NCBI GenBank assembly: GCA_964492925.1
Contig: CAZBMF010000030.1
Coordinates: forward strand, 1-25,662
Length of the DNA stretch: 25,662 bases
Direction: 5' to 3'
DNA from: VMCP01 sp964492925
GTDB taxonomy: Bacteria; Bacteroidota; Bacteroidia; NS11-12g; UBA955
A program made the position numbers and the translations under genes. Numbering within the stretch: position 1 is the first letter of the stretch; every line of letters begins with the position of its first letter. The notes below the pieces were generated by a model. That model was not told the origin of the DNA. It did no database searches and was given only the letters and a program-made list of their open reading frames with translations. Shown here one piece after another: positions 6,592 through 13,673 of the stretch.

Positions 6592-9534
6592 ATGAAAAGT
6601 AATAAAACAGTCGTAATTTTTTCAGTGGTATTGGCATTGGCATGTTTGTACCAATTGTCGTTCACTTTCAAGGCAAAAAGCTTTGAAACTGAGGCTCATG
6701 CATTCGCTGCTAAGAAGGCAAAAGCCGGTGAAAATGAAAAAGATGCATATCGTAGATACATCGATAGCTTAGGAAACAAAGAATACTACAATTTCTTGGG
6801 AATAGTTGGTTATACTTACTTTGAATGTAAGCAAAAAGAGATCAACTTAGGACTAGACTTGCGTGGTGGTATGAACGTTACCTTGGAAGTTGAAAAAGAT
6901 GCGATTGTAAAAGTTTTGGCAAACGATCCCAAGGATGCTGATTTAAACAAAGCGTGCAAAATTGCTGATGAAGCGGTTATCAAAAAAGGAACTGACTATG
7001 TAGATGCATTTGTTGCAGCGTTTAAAGAAATCGCTCCAAGCAGAAATATGGCAGTTTTGTTTGTAAAAGGTAACAATTCAGTAATTCAGCAAAACAGCAG
7101 CCAAACTGAGGTAGTAAACTATTTAAGATCTTCTATCAATACTGCAGTTGCAAACGTTAAATCGGTTGTTGAAAAACGTATCAACCAAGCAAACGTAACA
7201 CAACCAGTTGTTCAAATTGTTGAAGGTGGTAGAATTAGTGTTGAATTGCCAGGTGTTGACAACCCTCGTCGTATGGAAGAGTTGGTTGAGAAAAGTGCTA
7301 AATTGGAGTTCTTTGAAGTACACAGTGGAATGGAAGGTGTTAAAATTCTTAACAGCCTTGTAAAAGCTTCTACTTTAACTTCAACAGTGAGCGCAGTTGA
7401 TACTGCAGCTGCAGACACAAACAAAGTTGCGGATTCTTCATTGGCTAAAGCGCCAGCAGCAAAGAGCAACGACAAGAGTGTATTGTCTTCTATTTTGAAA
7501 CCTTTTGGTAAAGGTGAAGGTTCTTCAATTTGTACCATCAAAGGTATCAACCGTGAAAAATTGTTAAAAATATTATCAGATGCAAAATACCAAGCCATTC
7601 TTGAACCTTCTGTAAAAATTGCCTTCAGTGCGAAGCCAATGGATTACGATATGAATGGTAAACCATTGACAAACTCTGATGAGTATTTTGTATATTTCTT
7701 GAAGCGTGATAGAGATGGAAATGCGGCATTGTCGTCTGAAGAAGAAAATATCATCACAGATGCTCGCGAAAACACCAACCAAACTGGTCAATTAGAAGTT
7801 TCAATGGAAATGACACCATCTGCAGCTTCTCGTTGGGCTCAAGTTACTGGTGCAAATATTGGTAAATACATTGCAATTGCACTTGATGACAGGGTATATA
7901 CGGCTCCAAGTGTAAATCAAAAAATTAGTGGTGGTAACAGCCAAATCACTGGTAACTTTGATATCCGTGAAGCGCAAGATTTAGCAAACGTATTGAAAGC
8001 GGGTAAATTACCTGCTCCTGCTAGAATCGTTGCAAGTGAAGTTGTAGGTCCTTCTTTGGGAGATGCTTCAATTGCTCAAGGTTTCATGGCATTGATTCTT
8101 GGTTTCTTATCGGTTGTTGTATTTATGATTGTGTATTACAACAGAGCTGGTTGGATTTCAATTGTTGCTGTATTGGGTAACGTATTCTTAATTATGGGTG
8201 TACTTTCAAGCTTGGGTGCTGCATTAACACTTCCTGGTATGGCGGGTATTATCCTTACTATTGGTATGGCGGTTGACGCAAACGTGTTGATTTACGAACG
8301 TATCAAAGATGAATTGGCTCAAGGTAAAGCATTGAAAACTGCAATCAATGAAGGGTTTAAACATGCATTGAGTGCGATTATCGATTCAAACGTAACCCAC
8401 TTATTGGCAGGATTTATTTTGACCTTCACAGGTGCTGGTCCAGTTTATGGTTTCGCAATTATTTTGGTTATTGGTATCTTCAGTTCATTGTTTACTGCAT
8501 TGTTCATCACAAGATTGTTGTTGGATAGAAGAGCTGACAAAGGACAAGAAATCAAATTTGGATTTGAGTGGAACAATAATTTCTTAAAAGATAAAAACTT
8601 TGACTGGGTTAAAAACAGAAAGAAATACTATTTGGTGTCTGGTTTGATCATTGTAGCCGGAATTGTAGCATTTATTTCTAAAGGTGGTATCACTACAGGT
8701 ATTGATTTCAAAGGAGGTAACTCTTTCACCATCCAATTCAATCCTGATAAGAAATATAACACAGATCAAATTAAAGAAGCATTAGATAAAGGTTTGCCGA
8801 ATTCTAGCAATGAGGTAAAAACTTTTGGATCTGAAGGTCAATACAAAATTCTTACTACTTACTTGTTGAATGAGCAAAGCAAAGAAAGCAAAGCAAAAGT
8901 TGAAACTGACTTATTAAAGTCTTTGTCTGAATTTGAATTGGTGAAAAACAAAAAAGGAGAAGGACCTGTATTGCAAGTTTCAAACGTTACTCCAACCATT
9001 GCTACTGAAATTAGAAACAAATCTGGATTCTTGGTAATGTTGACAGTTGTAGGTATTTTCTTGTTTTTGGTATTCCGATTCAGAAACATTGCTTACGGTT
9101 TGGGTGCAGCGATTTCTCTTATACATGACTTGGCGTTGGTATTGTCGGTTTATGCAATTGTTGACGGTTATGTGCCATTCCCAACAGAATTTGACCAACA
9201 TTTGATTGCGGCATTATTGACAATCTTGGGTTACTCAATCAACGATACAGTTATTGTATTTGACCGTATTCGTGAATTCTTGACTTCTAGACGTTCAGAA
9301 AAAGACGATACTGCTATGATTAACCTTGCGTTGAATGATACCTTGAGCAGAACAATTATCACTTCATCTACTGTATTTGTGGTGTGTATCATTTTGTTCT
9401 TGTTCGGTGGTGATGCATTGAAAAACTTCTCATTCGCAATGTTAATTGGTGTAATCATTGGTACATATTCTTCATTGTGTATTGCAACTCCAATTGTAGT
9501 GGATATCACTTCTAAGAAAAAACAAATTAAATAA
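6592..9534 (+). CDS. secDF: Fused protein translocase subunit SecDF
   Basis: This 980-residue inner-membrane protein joins SecD and SecF, as is usual in Bacteroidota. It uses the proton gradient to help SecYEG pull proteins across the membrane. SecD signatures are LGLDLRGG (86-93), GPSLG (486-490) and TIGMAVDANVLIYERIKDE with Asp at 562. SecF signatures are GIDFKGG (703-709) and GYSINDTVIVFDRIRE around Asn884-Asp885. There is one N-terminal membrane segment, a large periplasmic region, then clusters of membrane helices in each half. Residues about 257-305 form a low-complexity Ala/Ser/Thr/Asp/Lys-rich insertion in the periplasmic part. Codon choice (GGT, GCT, CGT, AAC) suggests strong expression. 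It is followed by an intrinsic terminator. Confidence 0.97.
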   Translation: MKSNKTVVIFSVVLALACLYQLSFTFKAKSFETEAHAFAAKKAKAGENEKDAYRRYIDSLGNKEYYNFLGIVGYTYFECKQKEINLGLDLRGGMNVTLEVEKDAIVKVLANDPKDADLNKACKIADEAVIKKGTDYVDAFVAAFKEIAPSRNMAVLFVKGNNSVIQQNSSQTEVVNYLRSSINTAVANVKSVVEKRINQANVTQPVVQIVEGGRISVELPGVDNPRRMEELVEKSAKLEFFEVHSGMEGVKILNSLVKASTLTSTVSAVDTAAADTNKVADSSLAKAPAAKSNDKSVLSSILKPFGKGEGSSICTIKGINREKLLKILSDAKYQAILEPSVKIAFSAKPMDYDMNGKPLTNSDEYFVYFLKRDRDGNAALSSEEENIITDARENTNQTGQLEVSMEMTPSAASRWAQVTGANIGKYIAIALDDRVYTAPSVNQKISGGNSQITGNFDIREAQDLANVLKAGKLPAPARIVASEVVGPSLGDASIAQGFMALILGFLSVVVFMIVYYNRAGWISIVAVLGNVFLIMGVLSSLGAALTLPGMAGIILTIGMAVDANVLIYERIKDELAQGKALKTAINEGFKHALSAIIDSNVTHLLAGFILTFTGAGPVYGFAIILVIGIFSSLFTALFITRLLLDRRADKGQEIKFGFEWNNNFLKDKNFDWVKNRKKYYLVSGLIIVAGIVAFISKGGITTGIDFKGGNSFTIQFNPDKKYNTDQIKEALDKGLPNSSNEVKTFGSEGQYKILTTYLLNEQSKESKAKVETDLLKSLSEFELVKNKKGEGPVLQVSNVTPTIATEIRNKSGFLVMLTVVGIFLFLVFRFRNIAYGLGAAISLIHDLALVLSVYAIVDGYVPFPTEFDQHLIAALLTILGYSINDTVIVFDRIREFLTSRRSEKDDTAMINLALNDTLSRTIITSSTVFVVCIILFLFGGDALKNFSFAMLIGVIIGTYSSLCIATPIVVDITSKKKQIK

Positions 9535-9541
9535 GTAAAAC

Positions 9542-9558
9542 TTCGCATTTAATACGAA
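9542..9558. repeat. 17-nt imperfect palindrome in the secDF-lysA gap
   Basis: The segment has outer arms TTCG (9542-9545) and CGAA (9555-9558) around a central ATTTAAT. It touches the left arm of the terminator. It could be an operator for lysA or part of a larger RNA fold. The sequence alone does not decide. Confidence 0.35.
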
Positions 9559-9587
9559 AGCGGGGTTTTATACCCCGCTTTTTTTTT
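9557..9587 (+). terminator. Intrinsic terminator after secDF
   Basis: Perfect 10-bp arms AAAGCGGGGT (9557-9566) and ACCCCGCTTT (9572-9581) enclose a 5-nt loop, and an uninterrupted run of nine T ends at 9587. This is a strong Rho-independent terminator. It ends only 8 nt before the lysA ATG, so it also lies in the lysA 5' region. Confidence 0.93.
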
Positions 9588-9595
9588 GACAAAAA

Positions 9596-10807
9596 ATGAA
9601 AGACATTAGTAACAGCAAATTATTAGAAATTGCCGAAGAATTCGGCACCCCTGTGTATGTGTATCATGGTGAAAGAATTGTTCATCAATATCAACGTTTG
9701 AAAAGTGCTTTTCCAGGCGTGAACGTACATTTGCATTATGCATTAAAAGCCTTAAACAATATCAATATCTTGAAGTTGTTGAAACAACAAGGTGCAGGAT
9801 TAGATGCAGTTTCTATTCAAGAGGTACAACTCGGTATTCGTGCTGGTTTCTTACCGCAAGAAATCATGTATACTCCAAACTGTGTAGACTTTGAGGAGAT
9901 TAAAGAAGCGGTAAACTTAGGGGTTACCATCAATATCGACAATATCTCAACCCTTGAATTGTTTGGGCATGAATATGGCTCCCAAGTGCCTTGTTGCCTT
10001 CGATTAAATCCGCATATTATGGCCGGGGGACATAGTCATATTTCGGTAGGACATATTGATTCGAAGTTTGGAATTTCGATTTACCAATTGCGACATGTGC
10101 AAAGGGTAGTAGAATCTCATAAAATTCGTATAAACGGGTTGCATATGCACACGGGAAGTGATATTCTAGATGCCGATGTGTTTTTACGCGGTGCCGATTT
10201 ATTGTTTGATGCCGCTCAATCTTTTCCAGACTTAGAATTCATGGATTTTGGTTCAGGATTCAAAGTGGGATATAAAGAGGGAGACATCGTTACAGATATT
10301 GAAGAAATGGGTGCCAAAATTGCGGATGCATTTAAAGTGTTTTGCAAATCCTATGGCCGTGAATTGGCTTTGTGGTTTGAACCGGGTAAGTTCATTGTGA
10401 GTGAGTCGGGTTCGTTGTTGGTAAAAGCCAACGTCATTAAACAAACTACATCTACAGTTTTTATCGGGGTTAACAGTGGTCAAAACCATTTGATTCGACC
10501 AATGTTTTACGATGCTTATCATCATATTGAAAACATATCAAATCCAAAATCAAATCCGCGATTGTACAGCGTGGTTGGGTATATATGTGAAACCGATACC
10601 TTGGGTTATGACCGTAAAATAGCAGAGGTTCGTGAGGGTGATATATTAAGAATTAAAAACGCTGGGGCCTATGGTTTTACCATGAGCAATAATTACAATG
10701 CTAGGTTAAGACCTTGCGAAGTGCTCTATTATAAAAATAAAGCCCATTTAATTCGCAAACGCGAAACGATTGAGGATCTGTATAGAAATGAAGTTGAAGT
10801 GCTTTAA
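9596..10807 (+). CDS. lysA: Diaminopimelate decarboxylase
   Basis: This PLP enzyme converts meso-diaminopimelate to L-lysine, the last step of lysine synthesis, and acts as a cytoplasmic dimer. The 403-residue product has the fold-type III N-terminal barrel with the PLP lysine in HYALKALNN (residues 47-55), HMHTGSD, the glycine-rich GSGFKVGYKEGD phosphate-binding segment, EPGK, and the C-terminal ICETDTLG and GAYGFTMSNNYN motifs that complete the active site. The ATG at 9596 is preferred because the frame upstream runs into the terminator, and the N-terminus EIAEEFGTPVYVYHGE aligns with the usual family beginning. No separate promoter is evident between the secDF terminator and the start, so expression may depend on a promoter overlapping the hairpin or on read-through. 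Confidence 0.94.
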   Translation: MKDISNSKLLEIAEEFGTPVYVYHGERIVHQYQRLKSAFPGVNVHLHYALKALNNINILKLLKQQGAGLDAVSIQEVQLGIRAGFLPQEIMYTPNCVDFEEIKEAVNLGVTINIDNISTLELFGHEYGSQVPCCLRLNPHIMAGGHSHISVGHIDSKFGISIYQLRHVQRVVESHKIRINGLHMHTGSDILDADVFLRGADLLFDAAQSFPDLEFMDFGSGFKVGYKEGDIVTDIEEMGAKIADAFKVFCKSYGRELALWFEPGKFIVSESGSLLVKANVIKQTTSTVFIGVNSGQNHLIRPMFYDAYHHIENISNPKSNPRLYSVVGYICETDTLGYDRKIAEVREGDILRIKNAGAYGFTMSNNYNARLRPCEVLYYKNKAHLIRKRETIEDLYRNEVEVL

Positions 10808-10833
10808 AAAGCGCTTAAATTCATTTTTACACA

Positions 10834-10867
10834 ATAAAAAAGGCGATCCATGGATCGCCTTTTTTAT
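10834..10867. terminator. Bidirectional intrinsic terminator between lysA and the convergent sus-like operon
   Basis: A perfect palindrome centred between 10850 and 10851: A-run, GGCGATCC, central AT, GGATCGCC, T-run, with one further matching pair of bases each side beyond the runs. It provides a GC-rich stem and a T tract in both orientations and lies between two converging gene ends (10807 and 10889). It should terminate both transcripts. Confidence 0.93.
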
Positions 10868-10888
10868 AATTGAATAATTTTTGCAATA

Positions 10889-11767
10889 TTATTTGGTAGT
10901 ATTGAACCAATATTCAGGGCTTTCCTCTACAATATCGAAGGTTTTTCTAATGTATCCCCTCATAATGCGATACTTAATGGATAACAAAGGCAACCCTTGG
11001 GTGTTTTTAGATTCAAACACTTTATTGGGGATAAAACTGTATCTGAATTTGCCGCCTCCAATGTCCTTCATCATGAATTGTGGAACAATGCCACTGATGT
11101 TTTTGTCGGCCGCTGTGAGTTTATCGCCGTCTACGAAATAAAAGAACTCAGTAGCACCACTGCCGTATCTCGCTTTTACCACGCAGTAAAAATCAGATTT
11201 GGATTTCAATGTATCGTTGGGTTCAATGTTTCTGTCGTAAATGATCGATAAAACATCATCAGGAGAAATACTCAAAGTATCCTTTAAAACGAGTCCTGGG
11301 AAAGAGTAAAGTTTTTTAGGACCAGAAACGGGCATTTCAATTTTGATGGTTAAGTCTTCAGTTTTGTCTTCGCCACCACTTACAGTACCAGTGCCATCTT
11401 TCTTCTTCAATAACAAATTGATGCCTTTGCTGTAAAGGTCTGCTTTTGTTACTTCATAAAATTTGGTAGGTATCATTCTGTAAAACCAAATGTCATTGCC
11501 AGCTGAAGTAAATCTGAGTGCTTCGTTGCTGGCACCCCATGTTCCATTGTGTAATGGATGTCCTACGGGATGTTCTTTCGGAGCCCATGTCCACATATAC
11601 AAAGGGTCAGTTGTCCCTGCAAGTTGCTGTCTTTCACATTTTTTAATGTCCACCCAAATGGTGATACTGTCATCAAGGTTTGCAGGATCAGGAGTAATCC
11701 AAGCTTTTTGAGCCCAAGAAGATCCAATTGAAAATATGATGGTTGTAAATAAAATAAGTTTTTTCAT
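10889..11767 (-). CDS. Secreted protein of unknown function, fourth gene of sus-like operon, apparent tandem duplication
   Basis: The 292-residue product has a clear signal peptide ending SSWAQ (residue 20) and no lipobox cysteine. It is beta-rich, with a YMWTWAP segment (58-63) and NGTWGASNEALRF (74-86). Two similar blocks, WFYRMIPTKFYE (94-105) and FRYSFIPNKVFE (241-252), each followed by a leucine- and lysine-rich strand, suggest two related beta-sandwich domains. It resembles uncharacterised secreted proteins that accompany SusCD pairs, possibly with a SusE/F-like ligand-binding role, but I cannot name the family. It begins 5 nt after the DUF5004-like gene and is the last gene before the two-way terminator. 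Confidence 0.85.
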   Translation of the reverse strand: MKKLILFTTIIFSIGSSWAQKAWITPDPANLDDSITIWVDIKKCERQQLAGTTDPLYMWTWAPKEHPVGHPLHNGTWGASNEALRFTSAGNDIWFYRMIPTKFYEVTKADLYSKGINLLLKKKDGTGTVSGGEDKTEDLTIKIEMPVSGPKKLYSFPGLVLKDTLSISPDDVLSIIYDRNIEPNDTLKSKSDFYCVVKARYGSGATEFFYFVDGDKLTAADKNISGIVPQFMMKDIGGGKFRYSFIPNKVFESKNTQGLPLLSIKYRIMRGYIRKTFDIVEESPEYWFNTTK

Positions 11768-11772
11768 GATGA

Positions 11773-12273
11773 TTAATTTTTGCGTTCAAACCAAAGGTGA
11801 TAACAAACGGTTCTTTTACCGCCGCGGAATTTGTTGATTTTTAAGATGAGGTAACGATCTTGAGGACGCACAGGACGAATCAAATGCACATCCATTTGTG
11901 AAGTCGTTCCATCATTAAAAACAACCTTAGAAGGGTAGTCATTGTTGTCGAATTTCCAATTACCTGTTTTCGAACTAAACAAATCGCTACCGTTGCCATC
12001 TTTAATGTTGTAGGTAAATAGTTGATTTACGAAAGAAATTTCCATAGGAGTAGAATTCAATATGACTTCTGAAACATCCAATAAGGTATCACTTTCGGTA
12101 AATGCCAATTGAACATTTACATCAATTTGATCGGTTTTTACGAGAACCCAGTTTCCAGCGATGCCATCAAGTTGACTCACTTTTGGTCCTAGTTCTTTTT
12201 TCTCAGGTTTACAACCTTGAAATCCAAACATTAAAGCAGAGGCTAAAATGCCAATAAATAATTTACTTTTCAT
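11773..12273 (-). CDS. DUF5004-like small lipoprotein
   Basis: A 166-residue predicted lipoprotein. The signal peptide ends in GFQGC with the acylated Cys at residue 21. The mature part begins with a charged linker, then the IAGNWVLVKTDQID motif, which resembles the opening strand of lipocalin-like DUF5004 proteins found beside SusCD genes. GNWKFDNNDYPSKVVFNDG and a closing strand YHLWFERKN fit a small beta-barrel. It is probably anchored in the outer membrane and helps the SusCD complex hold its ligand; this role is inferred from context. The start overlaps the SusD stop by one base (TAATG). Confidence 0.85.
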   Translation of the reverse strand: MKSKLFIGILASALMFGFQGCKPEKKELGPKVSQLDGIAGNWVLVKTDQIDVNVQLAFTESDTLLDVSEVILNSTPMEISFVNQLFTYNIKDGNGSDLFSSKTGNWKFDNNDYPSKVVFNDGTTSQMDVHLIRPVRPQDRYLILKINKFRGGKRTVCYHLWFERKN

Positions 12274-13673
12274 TAGTTACAACCTCCAGTTGGGTTAATT
12301 TCAAAAATACTTGTTTTCTCTGTAATTGGGAATTGCATGATAATTCCTTTACAATTCCATGGGTGTCCGTGCACAAAAAGATTTTGTCCTTCAATTGCAC
12401 CTAAACGTTTAATTTCTTGGATTCTATCACCTTGAAACAACATTTCTAATCTTCTTTGAGCTCTAACGGCATTCAAAACCTCAGAGGCCGCCGCAGAAGT
12501 TGAAATTGCTTTAGAATTATCGGTGTAGGCTCTTCCAATGATTTTGTTAATATCGGTGATAGCCACACTTAAATTTGTGTTGGTCATAGCATAAGATTCA
12601 GCTCTTACAAGCATCATTTGCGTAAGGTGTAAAACTGGCACATTGAAGAATGGTGCATTGAATTGATTAGAACGAATAAATTCATTTGACGCTCCAGGAT
12701 TTACAGCTTGAAGCATGGCAATTCTTTTATCAGTTGTGTTGGACTTGATACTCGCCCAAAGAGCTTTGTCTAACTGACAAGTAGGAACACCTGGGGCGTA
12801 ATTGTCTGAATAACCTCCACTTCTTTTATCAGAAATGCCGGTACTCACAACTGAAAAAATATGTTCTGAATATCCTTTAGGGTCAAATAAATTTACAGTG
12901 TCTGAGAACGTAAATTTATTAGATTCAATTACTTCATTGGCCAAATCTCCAGCGTCTTTGTAACTTCCCATTTGGAAGTAAACATTTGCAAGCAATGCTT
13001 TTGCAGCCCATTTTGTTGCATAGCAAGGTCCATTGGTATTCAAGACATTGCTTTCAGACAAGTTGGTTGTGGCAGTGTTTAAATCAGCAATAATTGATGC
13101 GTAAGCATTTGCAACGCTCTCTCTTGGCATTGGTTGTGTGGTTACCTTTCTTTGAATGGCAATACCTGGATGAGAGTTGTCTGAAGTAAAACCATAAGGT
13201 TGTGCGTACATTCTCACTGCCGTGAAATGACCAAGAGCTCTAATGAAGGCAACTTCTCCTAAAATTCTATTTTTATCTTCTGCAGATAATCCGGAAACTT
13301 CGTTGATTTTAGATTCAACAAAATTTGCTCTAAAAATCATGCGATAAATCATGGAGTAATAACCACCACTGGTTGTGTTGAAAAACAACACATTGTGATT
13401 GTATACCTCTTTTAGATCGTTGTTATTTGGTAAATTGAGGTTATCTCCAAGCATTTCTGCCAACATTTGAGAAAATCCACCATGTGTGTTGGCTAGTTCG
13501 TTATAGCTGCCATTTAATAGCTTTTGCAAATCATCAGCTGTTTTAACAGCATCAGCCACTGGAATTTCGTTCGGTGGAGGTGTTTCAATCATGTTTTCAC
13601 ATCCACCTAAAATCAAACCAACAGATAAAATGGCTGCGGTAAACGTATATTTCAAATTAAAAATGTTTTTCAT
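12273..13673 (-). CDS. SusD/RagB family outer-membrane nutrient-binding lipoprotein
   Basis: SusD-type proteins form the lid over the SusC pore and capture glycans or peptides at the cell surface. The 466-residue product has a lipoprotein signal with ILGGC (Cys25). It also has the family opening DDLQKLLNGSYNELA, the middle LGEVAFIRALGHFTAVRMYAQPYG region typical of the SusD TPR core, and the C-terminal VRAQRRLEMLFQGDRIQEIKRLG motif. The adjoining SusC homologue upstream, joined by a TAATG overlap, confirms the pairing. The ligand is unknown because no carbohydrate-active enzyme lies in the operon. Confidence 0.95.
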   Translation of the reverse strand: MKNIFNLKYTFTAAILSVGLILGGCENMIETPPPNEIPVADAVKTADDLQKLLNGSYNELANTHGGFSQMLAEMLGDNLNLPNNNDLKEVYNHNVLFFNTTSGGYYSMIYRMIFRANFVESKINEVSGLSAEDKNRILGEVAFIRALGHFTAVRMYAQPYGFTSDNSHPGIAIQRKVTTQPMPRESVANAYASIIADLNTATTNLSESNVLNTNGPCYATKWAAKALLANVYFQMGSYKDAGDLANEVIESNKFTFSDTVNLFDPKGYSEHIFSVVSTGISDKRSGGYSDNYAPGVPTCQLDKALWASIKSNTTDKRIAMLQAVNPGASNEFIRSNQFNAPFFNVPVLHLTQMMLVRAESYAMTNTNLSVAITDINKIIGRAYTDNSKAISTSAAASEVLNAVRAQRRLEMLFQGDRIQEIKRLGAIEGQNLFVHGHPWNCKGIIMQFPITEKTSIFEINPTGGCN

